DNA from: Chara braunii
Lineage: Eukaryota; Streptophyta; Charophyceae; Charales; Characeae
Assembly: GCA_003427395.1 (NCBI GenBank)
Contig: BFEA01000273.1
Span: 565,347-629,346, forward strand
DNA: 64,000 nt
Direction: 5' to 3'
Shown here piece by piece: positions 20,690-35,600 of this stretch. A model generated the notes under the pieces. That model was given only the letters and a program-made list of their open reading frames with translations, was not told the DNA's origin and did not search any database. The first letter of the stretch is position 1. Every line of letters starts with the position of its first letter. The position numbers and the translations under genes were made by a program.

Positions 20690-21510
20690 ACGACTACGAA
20701 CTCATGATCCTCCTGTTGCAGTAGGACTGCGCTTATCCCATACTGGCTAGCGTTAGTCGTAATGATGACCGACTTATTAGGGTATGGGATTTTGAGGATT
20801 TTGCGATGGGTCAGAGCATTATTTAACCTTATAAAGGCATTGCTCGCATTCAGTTGTTCATTTCCAAGGAGTGTTAAGGCATGTAAGAGACCTGCGATGG
20901 CGCTAGGATTTTTTGCAAATAGACGATAATAGCATGTCATCACCAAGAATGATATAACCTCCAACCAAGGACCTAGGCAGTCCTGCATCTTCACGCCTCT
21001 TATTGTCTTGGGAAATCTCATGACCCAAGTACAAGCTTTTGGTGCAACCAAATTCACATTTCTCCATATTGATCTTCTATTGACGAAGACCTAGCACGAT
21101 GTCTTAATATTGTGTGTGCTCCTCCAATGTCTTACTGACGACGAGTATATCTTTGAGATACATGATAATAAACTTCTTTTAGTCATGAAAAAGCCTATTC
21201 ATGGCATGCTGGAATGTATCGGGTGCATAAGATACCAACACAAACTCGTACAGACCCTACCTAGTTTGAAAAGCGATTTTGTGTTTATCCTTTAGTCTAA
21301 TTTGTATATGATGATACCCGTACTTCAGTCCATCTTACCAAAGGACTTACGTCCCCGCATTCTATCCAAGAGGTACGTCCCCGCATTCTATCCAAGAGGT
21401 CATTGATGCGAGGGAGACGATCGGTGTTCTTGACAGCGATGGCATTCACACCTTTATAACCAATCCATATCCCCGACGTTTATGCTTTCTTAGGAACAAA
21501 GAAGACTGGT
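20690..21510 (-). pseudogene. Ty3/gypsy element A: reverse transcriptase and start of RNase H
   Basis: The minus-strand reading gives YKGVNAIAVKNTDRLPRIND, LLDRMRGRKSFGKMD (with a stop next), YGYHHIQIRLKDKHKIAFQT, LYEFVLVSYAPDTFQHAMNR and IIMYLKDILVVSKTLEEHTQ. The catalytic YLDD is changed to YLKD. It is followed by FLVMTCYYRLFAKNPSAIAG (about 20925-20970) and VIITTNASQYGISAVLLQQ (about 20730-20790). The RNase H Asp of tDAS is Asn here. A 26 bp tandem duplication (ACGTCCCCGCATTCTATCCA..., about 21344-21400) breaks the RT. Inactive. Confidence 0.85.
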
Positions 21511-21995
21511 GCACTGTAGAGAGACATACTTAACTGTATCCATCCCTTCTCACCAAGCTCCTTCAGTTGTCGATGGAGCTCATGCAACCCCACCGGAGAT
21601 GTCCTATAGATTCTAACCCTAGGCACCTTACTACCTAGGATATCTCTATTGCATGGATGACCTGCCTATCAACGTCTCATGAGGGCTCCTCCAAAAGGTC
21701 TGAATACTTAGTGACAACTTCTCTATCTCTAAAGGGGTCTTGATGGCCTGCCCCTTTTGAGAGACAAACTAGGTACATTCCCTCCTCTCCGATCTGCTTA
21801 AAATAATTATAGAACACATGAGAACACAAACAGTCATAAGAGTCTGCCAACTTCTAAGAATTACATTTCTTAAGGGTTGTCTTCCCCTTGGGCAGTTCGT
21901 ACATCATCGTCTTTCTGTCCCAATGGCTAACTCGAGGTAACACATCCCTAGTATCATATTGAAAGGAAGCTTGACGCTTACCAAAACATTATGTT
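21511..21995 (-). pseudogene. Ty3/gypsy element A: decayed region between protease and RT
   Basis: Expected to hold the start of the RT. The minus strand shows fragments such as SPVGLHELHRQLKELGEKGW (about 21540-21600), in keeping with the gypsy RT N-terminal region (P..vPP.R..P.eL.eL..QL.ELl..G). Many stops. Confidence 0.6.
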
Positions 21996-22256
21996 TCATT
22001 TTCCTCCACCATAGGAGAAGGTACATACTGTGTTTCTCACGTAGTCCTTTACCACGATCCGTGGCTTGTTGGCTAAGGTAGATACTACAAGTCTACTTAT
22101 TTGCTGCGCCCTATCCCCTAAGCGCAGCCTATCCACACAAAATCGGCTAATGTAGTTGCCAGTAGAGCCAATGTCTGTTAGTGCCCCTGCTTTACAACCA
22201 CCTACAATGACTTCTACCACAATCAACTCTCCTATAGGACCTTCTACCATTGTCAC
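21996..22256 (-). pseudogene. Ty3/gypsy element A: aspartic protease
   Basis: The minus strand reads MVEGPIGELIVVEVIVGGCK, then AGALTDIGSTGNYISRFCVD and RLVVSTLANKPRIVVKDYV. The D-[TSI]-G-S motif with flanking hydrophobics is the single active-site half of a retroviral-type protease (usually DTGST, here DIGST). Cleavage of the gag-pol polyprotein is the family role. The frame stops after TFSYGGGK. Confidence 0.75.
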
Positions 22257-22499
22257 CTAGGAAGCTACTAGGTATTTCTGAGACCATTCCCTCCCTAGTT
22301 CCTCTAAGGACTCAGACACATCATGTGAACAGAGTTTCACGTGGTCCAGATGGGCCCGCAAGGTGACGGTAGGGTCAACGACCTAAGCCATCCTGTGCTG
22401 AGAGGTTGAGGGATAACCTACCTGCTCAACCTCTGTACTACTGGCTGGACATGTTTCCGTGGTTCGCCTATAGTTGCTGAGCGGCTGCACATTTTGCAA

Positions 22500-23400
22500 G
22501 ACCTTGTTGAGGCACCTAGATTAAATGTACCCATATTGGCCATACTTCATACAAGCGCCCCTATAGAATCTGCCTCGCCACTTGAACAGAGTGGCCAGGA
22601 TGAGCCTGCAAGGTGAACTCTGGAATCCCAACCAGGTATGAAGGCCATTGAGGGGTCCTCTGCCTCCTGATTCCGTTCAACATCAACTTAGAAAAGGTGA
22701 CCTCCTTCCTTCCTCCAATCCTCGGGCAACTTCTTGTACTACCATATAAGCAACTTGACTAGCATTAGCCAACTTAGCCTCTAGATCTAGGGTCGTCTTG
22801 CTAAGACAAGTGATGTCATTCCTAGTGGTAGTGGCCTTGTAGACTAACAAGCCCTTGATATTCTCAGGGAGACACTTCAAGTACATAATCAAAAGCATAT
22901 CCTGATCATATCTTACTCCTAGGACCATTATCAGCTTTTCAATGCTCAATACCTCCTGCACAGACCTGTACTTTCTTTTGTCTAAGTCCTTTAACTCGTT
23001 TGTCGCACATTGTGCCTGCTGACAGTCATGCAATCTGGCCTCAATGAGGGTCATAAACTGATCTAGGGTTACATGCCTGCAGCCATGCAGCCATATCCCT
23101 GCCCTGCCCAGCTGCTTGGATCATGTCATCTAACCACCTAGTAGCAAAGCCCTTCAGAAAGAATGCAACAACAATCACTTTTTCGTCTATGTGAGTATCT
23201 TTTGTCCACAAGAACATCCGAAAAGACCTGAGCCATGTGTCCAAGTTCTCATCCTTTTTGTCATTTATGTACACCTCAGGCTGAACTATGGACATCTTTG
23301 GGACATATAGGGACTGCACCCCGCCTGCAGGTCCTATAGACGAGGACGCCTGCATTTGCACTGTAGCTGCAAAGAAGTCCACGAAGACTGGATAGCAACA
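22500..23400 (-). pseudogene. Ty3/gypsy element A: gag capsid
   Basis: The minus strand contains QPEVYINDKKDENLDTWLRS (about 23230-23285), FRMFLWTKDTHIDEKVIVVA, FFLKGFATRWLDDMIQAAGQ, LDKRKYRSVQEVLSIEKLIM and YLKCLPENIKGLLVYKATTT. This fits the retrotransposon gag pattern (W...v...F......e..k...a...L.g.A..W). Frame change near 23045. The zinc-knuckle region (about 22500-22620) is too decayed to show a clean CCHC. Confidence 0.75.
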
Positions 23401-25470
23401 TCCCCAAGGGCTTCGAAGAGGACAACATAGTGGCCTCTCATGTTCAAATATAACACCCACGTGCCAGAAAATTGATGCTGAATCAGCAGCTGAAACATGC
23501 GAAGATGCAACTCCACTTCTTTTTTTCTTTTTTCTTCTTTTTTGAATACGAAGAGGATACGGCAATGGAGTAATTGGGGGAAAGGAGCGCCACGATCTAT
23601 GAAGCCTACACTAAACTTGGCGCCTCATTGGTCGACAGGGAATCTCCATAGATCAACATGCAGAAAAGAGAGTGATAATGACAGCCACACAGTCGGCGGT
23701 AGGAGGATGCAAGGTTAATAGGGAAAGGTAGAAGAGGAGGTGGCGACGACAAAGGAAGGTGAGAGTAGGAGGGAGGAAAGCGGAGGCAAATGGCAACGGA
23801 AAGAAATCGATGAAGAGTGGATAGCAACATCCCGACTGGGCTTCGAAGAGGACAACATGGTGGCCTCTCATGTTCGAATATAACACCCGCGTGCCAAAAA
23901 ATTGATAATGAATCAGCTGCTGAAACATGCAAAGATGCAACTCCACTATTTTTTTCCTTTTGATTTTGTTTTTCTTCTTTTTCGAAGACGAAGAGGACAC
24001 GATGATGGAGTAATTGGGGGAAAGGAGCGCCAAGATCTACGAAGCTGACAACGACGATGGTAGACTTGGCGCCTCATTGGTCAATAGGGAATCTCCATAG
24101 ATCAACATGTAGAAGGACCTGATAGAGGAGGAGGAGGAAAGAGAGAAGAGGGTGGGAAAGGGCAGAGGAGGAGGAGAAAACACGAGGACTCCTAAAAGAT
24201 TCGAGAGCAGAAAGGAGAATAACAATGACAGCCACACAGTCGATGGCAGGAGGATGCGAAGTTAGGAGGGAAAGGGAGAAGAGGTGGCGGCGGCGACAAA
24301 TTAAGGTGAGAGTAGGAGGGAGGAAACAGCGGGCAAATGGCAACGAAAAAAAGTCGATGAAGATTGGATAGCAACATCCCCAAGGGCTTCGAAGAGGACA
24401 ACATAGTGGCCTCTCATGTTTGAATATAACACCCACGCGCCAGAAAATTGATAATGAATCAGCCGCTGAAACATGTGAAGGTGTAGCTCCACTTTTTTTT
24501 TGCTTTTGATTTTGTTTTTCTTCTTTTTTGAAGACAAAGAGGACACGACGATGGAGTAATTGGGGGAAAGGAGCGCCAAGATCTACGAAGCTGACATCGG
24601 CGATGGTAGACTTGCTGGCTTATTGGTCGACAAAGAATCTCTATAGATCAACATGTAGAAGGACCTGATAGAGGAGGAAAAGGGCAGAGGAGGAGGAGAA
24701 AACAAGAGGACTCCTAAAAGACTCAAAGCAAAAAGGAGAGTGACAATGACAGCCACACAGTCGAAGGGAGGAGGATGCAAAGTTAGGAGGGAAAGGGAGA
24801 AGAGTAGGTGGCGACGACAAAGGAAGGTGAGAGTAGAAGGGAGGAAGGACCGGCAAATGGCGACGAAAAGAAGTCGATTAAGACTAGATAGCAACATCCC
24901 TAAGGGCTTCGAAGAGGACAACATAGTGGGCTCTCACGTTCAAATATAACACCCGTGTGCTAGAAAATTGATAATGAATCAGCCGCTGAAAAATGCGAAG
25001 ATGCAGCTCCACTTTTTATTTGCTTTTGATTTTGTTTTTCTTCTTTTCGAAGACGAAGAGGACACGACGATGGAGTAATTGGGGGAAAGGAGCGCCAAGA
25101 TCTACGAAGCTGACAACGACGATGGTAGACTTGGGGGCTCATTGGTCGACAGGGAATCTCCATAGATCAACATGTAGAAGGACCTGATAGAGGATGAGGA
25201 AGAGAGGAGGGTGGAAAAGGGCAAAGGAGGAGGAGAAAACAAGAGGACTCCTAAAAGACTCAGAGCAGAAAGGAGAGTGACAATGACAGCCACATTGTCG
25301 AAGGGAGGAGGATGCGAAGTTAGGAGGGAAAGGGGGAAGAGGAGGTGGCGACGACAAAGAAAGGTGAGAGTAGAAGAGAGGAAAGACCGGCAAATGGCGA
25401 CGGAAAGAAGTCGATTAAGACTGGATAGCAACATCCCCAAGGGCTTTGAAGAGCACAACATAGTGGAGAC
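23389..25470. repeat. Tandem array of about 430-545 bp units at the gypsy A leader
   Basis: The phrase GGATAGCAACATCCC starts units at about 23391, 23821, 24366, 24886 (GATAGCAACATCCCT) and 25422. Each unit also has ATAACACCC...AGAAAATTGAT, GAGTAATTGGGGGAAAGGAG and ATGTAGAAGGACCTGATAG segments. The first unit runs directly into the gag region of element A, so the array appears to be a multiplied piece of that element's 5' leader or LTR. Long open frames across it come from the purine/pyrimidine bias and are not genes. Confidence 0.8.
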
Positions 25471-25763
25471 AAGAACGCACGGAGAGGAAAGGAGAACGGG
25501 GAGCAAGGGGAGGGTGGGAGGCATCGGAGATGAAAAGGAGAGAGGACAAGGGAGAGGGGAAAATGACCACAGAATGACCATCGCCAAAGTGTAGCAAAAT
25601 ACAGTTGGAGGAGGAGGAGGTGAGCGGGTGGAGAACGAAGGAGATGAAGATGATGCAAGAGGACGATGAAAAGCAAGAGGGTCAGCTTGTTCAACCCGCC
25701 AATCCCCGGCATACGGCATTGCCCACAGACTTACCGCTACCATCTGTTTGGATCTTCGTGCCG
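25471..25763. other. Purine-rich unassigned stretch
   Basis: G/A-rich on the plus strand (AGGAGGAGG and similar), with no recognised feature. It joins the tandem array to the homopolymer C tract. Confidence 0.45.
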
Positions 25764-25805
<42 letters not shown>

Positions 25806-25845
25806 TTTTTTTTGTTTTTGCCCCCCCCCCCCCCCCCCCCCCCCC
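25764..25845. repeat. Poly(C) tracts
   Basis: Two C runs, about 42 and 25 bases, are separated by a short T/G segment. The length in the assembly is unlikely to be exact. Confidence 0.85.
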
Positions 25846-25929
25846 TTTCTCTCTCTCCCTCTCTTTTCTTGGGGGCTGCGCTTTGTGCGGGTTCGTGAAA
25901 GATCGTGAGAGAGAGACAGACTCAGACAT

Positions 25930-28410
<2,481 letters not shown>

Positions 28411-28955
28411 TGAATGGATTAACGAGATTCCCACTGTATCTGGGGGTAGCCTCGTGAGCGCGACGGCTTAGGGCGTACTCCTGTGAGGAGCTTTTTTTGT
28501 GTGTTTTTTGGATGGTGATTTTTTTTTTTTTTTTTTCCCATGTTCTTTTGTGGATGGTGCTTCGTGCGCAGGTCCACTTGCTATAATAATAACCGTTTAC
28601 TTATTTATTTTATTTCAAGCTTTATGAGCCCTTTCTTTAGAACATAGGGACTGCGGTGGCCACAGGCTTCGAGAACGAGAAGCTGCGTGGACTACTCTTC
28701 CACTTGCCAAGTGGAGTTAGAAACACTTTGTTGCATCTGTCATGACTGACTGGGATCGCAATGCGAAAGAGCTGGTTACTTCGACCGTGAGTATCCGAGT
28801 CTGGTAGATTCGTGGTTTGTGTGTGAGGTTAGTCGCCCGCAGTGCTAAGCGTGAGTGGATTGGAAAGTGTGAGTGGCTAAGACTTGCTGCAAGGGACTGC
28901 ACGACTATAGACGAAGGTACTTTGAAGTACGTATGGAGGTGGGAGCGCAAGTTGG
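28411..28955. other. Unassigned intronic DNA
   Basis: T-rich runs lie near 28520-28545. No gene or repeat recognised. Confidence 0.5.
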
Positions 28956-28960
28956 AAGAA

Positions 28961-29250
28961 GGGCCTATGATCACGACAATCCTGGACTATGGGCGTTATG
29001 ACCAAAAGACGAAGTTAAATGTGGAAGGAGATAGAGAAAAGGAGATGAGGAGGGATGTGGTTCTGCAAATGGCAACTACTGAGGCCCGAAACCGGGCTGA
29101 GAAAAGGGCCTATGATCACGACAATCCTGGACTATGGGCGTTATGACCAAAAGACGAAGTTAAATGTGGAAGGAGATGGAGAAAAGGAGATGAGGAGGGA
29201 TGTGGTTCTGCAAATGGCAACTACTGAGGCCCGAAACCGGGCTGAGAAAA
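28961..29250. repeat. Tandem duplication, 145 bp unit
   Basis: GGGCCTATGATCACGACAAT begins at 28961 and again at 29106. The two 145 bp units are almost identical, so the duplication is young. Confidence 0.85.
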
Positions 29251-29642
29251 AGTGTGGAAGAGATGGGGTCACCGCTGCTCTTTAGGTTACCATCTCGTAC
29301 CATGAGGTGGAACCTTCTACCGGGACCAAGGAGCGGGAGCGGCAGAACCTGGGTCGGGACTCGGAAGCAGAGAGCGAGGTAGGTGACGCCGTCACAAGTG
29401 ATGACCCGCGGTCACAAGTGATGACCCATGTCGAACCCGCCTGGTAGGGACAATGTCTGAACCCTTGGTTCTTGAATCAAGTCCCGACACTTAAAACAGG
29501 ATATACGACAAGAATGTGCACATAAAAGGAAGATGGAAGGGCGCAAGGGAGAATGGAAAAACCGAATGGACAACAAAGATGGGACCGCCAGGACCCGAGG
29601 TCTCGAGATGGGACTCAGGACCACCGTGACCAAGGGTCCCAA

Positions 29643-29925
29643 GATGGGACTCAAGACCAGTAGGACACAGAGACAGAGCAAGAAAGGGGCCACGGTGGCA
29701 CAAAAAACTTGGATTAGACTAGGAAATAGGGCCGATAACAGAATGGGAGATAGTTTGAGAAGATTCCTAAAAAAAATGAGAAAGACGATTTTCACAAGTT
29801 GGGACTCAGGACCAGTAGGACACAAAGACAGAGCAAGAAAGGGGCCACAGTGGCACAAAAAAAACTGGATTAGACTAGGAAATAGGGCCGATAACAAAAT
29901 GGGAGATGCTTGAGAAGATTCCGGG
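29643..29925. repeat. Tandem duplication, about 158 bp unit
   Basis: GGGACTCA(A/G)GACCAGTAGGA begins at about 29645 and 29803. The units share AAGAAAGGGGCCAC and GATTAGACTAGGAAATAGGG and differ at a few bases and A-runs. Confidence 0.8.
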
Positions 29926-32420
29926 AAAAGATGAGAAAGACTTTTTTTTCTCATAATAACGAGGGACAAGGAAAAGTTGGTCGGATGCATCATAGGATGA
30001 AACAATTACAAAATGTCTTAGTTTCATTTTGTCTCATGAAATCAAGGAAAATCAAGAGGAAGGTAGGCCCTGACACAACAGACCACAAAAAGGAAAGCAA
30101 ACACATTGTTCTGAAGGCAATATCGAATCCACATGCACTTGGAAATGTGTCATCCCATTTTGTTTCAGTTTGAGGCAAGTTTGGGGGCAATGAGACTGAG
30201 AAAATGACCACCATTGGACTCTAGAAATTAACGGGTGTCAAGGTCAAAGGAAAATGAGCCTTGACGTCCTCAAGGCACTAGAAAACGGTGCTTTAAGCAT
30301 GGGAGCAAATTGTCACGGTGAACGACAACCACAAGATCAAGATATAGCGGTTGGGACACATGGGAAGAAGGAAATTGGGACTGACGAGGACTACGGAGCC
30401 CTTAACAAAATTCTGACAACATGGAGAATAATGTCAGAGACTAGACGGGCCAAAATGAAAAAATCACAAATTGGGATCGAAACCGATAGGATCACCAGTG
30501 GAACCAGGAGATGGGACTAGTATGAGGTAAGTGACGGGGACTTGAGGTATCCCAAGAGAGTTGTGGGACACCATGAGGAATGGATAATCAAAGAGAGATG
30601 CACCGTCGATATCAAAATCTAGTGGTTGAAAATACTAACACTACTAGTGCAAGCACTAGTAGGACCAAGTTGAGAAGTTTTCAAAGGTAAAGGAAGGAGG
30701 AAATGAAGAAGGGAGGCCTACATTGCAGTCCGAAATATTTTGGACCAGCCAAATAGAGCCTTGACTTCTATGCAGTAAATAGGCAGCGAAGGAAAACTAG
30801 CAAGGGGGGCCATAAATTTAGACTATCGGAGGCGAAATGGAGCCCCCATGGAGGTGCGGCTGCCATTATTGAGATCAAGATCCATGGCCAAGAAAAATTG
30901 TCAACAGCTAGTTGACACTTATCATTACAAAAATAAACAAAAAAAACGAAAAGGGGGAGAAAATGAAGGGAGAATGAAACAAAACGGGAGAAGAACAATT
31001 AGCCAGCTAATTGGGACTGACAAAGTAGGGACGGTGAGCTCCTTACTGTGAGCTCTTGTGAAAAGATAAGGCCGTTGGGGCCCTATCTCGACAAAATTTG
31101 AATTAAAAAGAGAAGAACAAAAGAAAAAGCAAAGCAGTGGTGACTGGTTTTATTTTGTCCGAGATTCAAATCTATGGAGGAGATAATATAGTTGTTTTTG
31201 GTGATGCCAACTTAAACAGCCAACTCCGAAATGAGCGAGCAACCCAAAATGGAAAGAAACAAAAGAAGGAAAGAGACAAAACAATGTATTTGGCCAATGT
31301 ATGTGACCAGATACACTTGAGAAAAAGAGCCCTTAAGGCTCTAATTTAAAGCAAGGACCACCTGGGGCAACTCGAATTGGATCTGGCCTTGAATTTTGGC
31401 AACATCTTTGGTGGAAAATGAACAGTGGTACAAGGGGTACTTCGGTCTACTCAATTTTGAGTAGGACTTGAAAAAAGTGAAGAAAAGGTCCAAAAGGCCT
31501 TTTCTTTTCAACCAAGGTTGCCCCTTGATTATTCGGAACCAAGGGGCAACATCTAAAGGAGAAAGTAATGACTAAAGTGGCCATAAAGGTAGTTTGAGCT
31601 GGTACCAACCACTCCAGAATGAGGCCCAAGTGCTCTCGGAGAGGCCCATAAGCGAAAAAAGGCCTAGAGGGTACCTGCGTTCACCTTGGGCACATGAGAG
31701 AGGCCCACAGGCTGGGCAGACAGTTGAGCCCAGCCTACTTAAGCCACGGGGGAAGCCCGCCCCACTCACAATTGCATGGCGCAAATAGATACTGCCCCAA
31801 TGCACAAAGGAGAGCTCTAGGCTCAACCGGAGTGAAGGCAGGGGAACCACTGCCAGTTCGGAGCTTGGAGGAGACTCTAGGCTTGGAAGAGAGATTGTGA
31901 AGGCTGATGGAAGTGACACTAGCCTAGGGAGGCGATTCGCCATAGTTGTAGGAGGGAGGAAAAGGCTAGAAGGGTTCCCTTTAGCCCTCCTAGAGGGAAG
32001 GACTCCATAGCCTTAAAGCTAGGAGACTACCATAGCCAGATACGAACTGAGAAAGGAGCTTGAAGAAGACTTGAGCGAGGAAGCCATGCCTAGAACATCG
32101 GGTTAAGACCGTGGGAAGGAGGAAAAGGCTTAAAGAAAAAGGAAGTCGTAGCCAAAAGACAAGTGTGCAAGGGAAGAGAAAGTTTCACCAAGATTGTCAT
32201 CTTAAGGTCAAGATACTAGAAGAAGTGAGTCGTAAAGGAGAAGGTGCTCCCCTTCTTCATCACCTTCACCCTCTTCTTCTTCCTCCTCCTCCTCCTTATT
32301 CCTTTCCTCTTCCTCTTCCCCCTCTCCTCTCCTCATCCCTCCTCTCCGTCATAGTTAGCATTCCAAACTTAGGGAAGTATAAATAGTAGCTCTAATACTC
32401 GAGATTACTTCCATTTTGTC
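29926..32420. other. Unassigned intronic DNA
   Basis: I found no domain on either strand. Open frames of about 60-120 codons are present but show no family motif. A short (CTT/CCT)n pyrimidine block lies at about 32265-32345. Confidence 0.5.
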
Positions 32421-32429
32421 CTCCCACAT

Positions 32430-34636
32430 CCTTGTAAATCGCTACTTTGAACTTCGCTTATTCAAGCCTTGGGAATATGTTTCTCCACTTCTCTCCATGT
32501 TTTTTTCTTTTTTTTCACTTAGTTGTAAATCGCTACTTCAGTTTTTGCTTCCACTTATGTTGTGAGTTTTTTTCCTTCATGTATTGTCAATTTCATCACT
32601 TAGTTGTAAATCGCCACTTTGATTCTTGCTGCTACTTGTCACATGTCTGTATTTTGTCATCTTTCTCTCTTGTTTTGTCCAATTTTTCACTTGGTTGTAA
32701 ATCGCTACTTTGATTTTTGCTTTCACTAGTGCTGTGAGCTTCATTCCTTCATGCATTATTTATTTTTTCACTTCCTTATAAATCGCTACTTTGATTTTTG
32801 CTTATTCAAGCTTTTGAGAGTATGTTCCTTCCACTTTCTCTCAATTCTTTATCCTTTTCTTCACTTAGTTGTAAATCGCTACGTTGGTTCTAGCTTCCAC
32901 TACTGTTGTGAGCTTCATTCCTTCATGCCTTGTTCATTTCTTCACTTAGTTTTAAACCACCACTTTGATTATTGCTCCTACTAGTCACATGTATGTGTTT
33001 TGTAATCTTTCTCTCCTTATTTTGTCAATCTTTCACTTTGTTGCAAATCGCTTCTTTGGTTCTTGCTTCCACTAGTGTTGTGAGTTTTCATTCCTTCATA
33101 CATTGTTCATTTCTTCATCTCATTGTAAATCGTTACTTTTGCTCCTACTAGTGTATGTTTTGTCATCTTTCTTTTGTCCAATCGTTCACTTGGTTGTGAA
33201 TCGTTACTTCGGTTCTTGCTTCCACTTGTGTTGTGAGCTTCATCCCTTCATGCATTGTTCATATCTTTACATTCTTGTAAATCGCTACTTTATTTTTTGC
33301 TCCTTCTAGCCACATGTCTGTGTTCTGTCATCTTTCTCCTTATTTTATCCAATTTTTTACTTGGTTGTAAATCGCTACTTTGGTTTTTGCTTCCACTATT
33401 GTTGTGAGCTTCATTCCCTCATGCATTGTCCATTTCTTCACTTTCATGTGAATCGCTACTTTGATCTTGCTTATTCAAGCATTGGGAGTGTGTTTTCCTA
33501 CTTTCTCTCCATGCTTTGTCCTTCTCTTCACTTAGTTGTAAATCGTTATTCTTGCTTCCACTAGTGTTGTGGGTTTCATTCCTTCATGCATTCTCCATTT
33601 CTCCACTTAGTTGTAAATCGCCACTTTGATTCTTGCTCCCACTAGTCACATGCGTGTGTTTTGTCATCTTTCTCTCATTCTTTTGTCCAATATTTCACTT
33701 TGGTAGTAAATCGCTACTTTGGTTCTTGCTTCCATTTTCGTTATGAGCTTCATTCCTTCATGCATTGTTCATTTTTTCACTTCCTTGTAAATTGTTAGTT
33801 TGATTATTGCTCCTACTAGTCACATGTGTATGTTTTATCATCTTTCTTTCCTTGTTTTGTTCAATCTTTCACTTGGTTGTAAATCACTACTCTGGTACTT
33901 GCTTCCACTAACGTTGTGAGTTTCATTCCTTCATGCATTGTCAATTTTTTCACTTCCTTGTAAATCGCCACTTTGATTCTTGCTTCTACTAGTCACATGT
34001 GTGTTTTGTCATTTGTCTCCACATGTTGTCTTTTTCTTCACTTAGTTGTAAATCACTACTTTGGTTATTGCTTCCACTTTTGTCGTGAGCTTCTTTGATT
34101 TTTGCTCCCACTAGCCTTGCGAGTGTGTTCTCACATTTTTCTCTCCGTTGTTTTGTCCAATTTTTCACTTGGTTGTAAATCGCTACTTTGTTTCTTCCTT
34201 CCACTAGTGTTATGAACTTCATTTCTTCATGCATTGTTTATTTCCTCACTTAATTGGGAATCGCCACTTCGATTTTTGCTCCTGCTAGTCATGTGTATGT
34301 GTTTTGTTATCTTTCTCTACTCGTTTTGTCCAATTTTTCAGTTGGCTGTAAATCACTACTTTGGTTTTCGCTGCCACTAATGTTGCGAGTTCCATTCCTT
34401 CATGCATTGCCCATCTCCTCACTTGGTTGTGAACCGACACTTTGATGGTTGTTCCTACTAGTCATATATGTGTGTTTTGTCATCTTTCTGCCCTTGTTTT
34501 GTCCAATCTCTCACTCGATTGTAATTCATTATTTTCGTCTCTACTCCCACTAGTCTTGTGAGCTTAATTCATTCATGTATTGTTCATTTCCTCACTTGGT
34601 TGAGAATCGCCACGTGGGTCCTTGTTTTTTCTTGCC
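32430..34636. repeat. Large minisatellite, about 26 units of about 83 bp
   Basis: The motif TTGTAAATCGCTACTTTG (or close variants) recurs about every 72-95 bp from 32433 to about 34600. It alternates with GCTTCCACTAGTGTTGTGAG, TTCATTCCTTCATGCATTG, TTTTGTCATCTTTCTCTC and TCACTTGGTTG segments. Many units pair into a roughly 165-175 bp higher-order period (a GTTGTGAG...CATGCATTG half and a CACATG...TTTTGTC half). Translations such as LVVNRYF are by-products. Confidence 0.85.
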
Positions 34637-35187
34637 GTAGGGCACGCTCACACTGCGATACCAAAACCGCATATTCTTAAAAAATATGGATGCCTGATTT
34701 GGGGATATAGTGGCGGCGCCAGTCACACTGTGTCCCCAAACCACCCATTCCACGGTCGCGGTAGGTCGGCCAGTGCAAAATTGCGGAGGTCGCCAGTCAG
34801 ACGGAGCCGACCCATTTCTCTCAATTGCTTTTTTTTTTTTTTTTTTTTTCTTCGTTGTTCAGGGACTCGCTTCTCGCGTCTGACCGGTCGACGAGGTCAC
34901 CCATTTGCCCAACTTCCTCATTTTCAATTGATATGGCGCCCATGTCTTGCCATTCCATTCTCAAGTCATTTCTGGAAAAAAAAAAAAAAAAAGAATAAGG
35001 AATTTGCGGTAACCTNCCGAGGTTACCGCAAATTCCCAACCCCCGCGGCCTCTCAGGCCGCTGACAAAAGGGTTCGGGAATAAGTGATTTGCGAAATTGT
35101 GCACCCAGTGTGACTACCCCTCGACCCCATTTTTTGGGGATTTTGGGGAATATGCAGTTTTGGTACCGCAGTGTGAGCGTGCCCTTA
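34637..35187. mobile_element. Harbinger-like MITE, 545 bp, with TTA target duplication
   Basis: Terminal inverted repeats start GGGCACGCTCACACTGCG, then (G/A)TACCAAAAC(C/T)GCATATTC, at 34640 and, inverted, at 35184. The right flank is TTA (35185-35187). The left flank is GTA (34637-34639), one base from TTA. Unoccupied units of the surrounding array read TTCTTGCCTTAATCCCGCC (for example about 35332 and 35468). That shows insertion at TTA with duplication, as for PIF/Harbinger elements. The interior is non-coding, with a G/C hairpin near 35005-35030 that contains an unresolved base (35016) and an A/T-run of about 20. Confidence 0.75.
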
Positions 35188-35600
35188 ATCCCGCCATAGA
35201 TGTGTTGTTCTTCCACTTTCGGGTGATCAACGCTTGGCTGCAAATTTTTTGCGGAATGGGTGACCTGCGTTTGGTTGTGGACCCATCCTCACTTGGTTGA
35301 GAACCGCCACATGGTTCCTTGCTTTTTCTTGCCTTAATCCCGCCATAGATGTGTTGTTCTTCCACTTTCGGGTGACCGGCGCTTTGCAAAAGTTTTGCGG
35401 AATAGATGTGTCGTTCTTCCACTTTTGCAGCCACAGCCAAGCGCCACGTGGTTCCTTGCTTTTTCTTGCCTTAATCCCGCCATAGATGTGTCGTTCTTCC
35501 ACTTTTGCAGCCACAGCCAAGCGCCACGTGGTTCCTTGCTTTTTCTTGCCTTAATCCCGCCATAGATGTGCCTTAATCCCGCCATAGATGTGTCCTCCTC
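35185..35600. repeat. Continuation of the minisatellite, about 80-147 bp units
   Basis: CCTTAATCCCGCCATAGATG recurs at about 35184, 35332, 35469, 35550 and 35573, with TTCTTCCACTTT(C/T)G and CCACGTGGTTCCTTGC segments. It is contiguous with the array before the MITE inserted. Confidence 0.8.
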
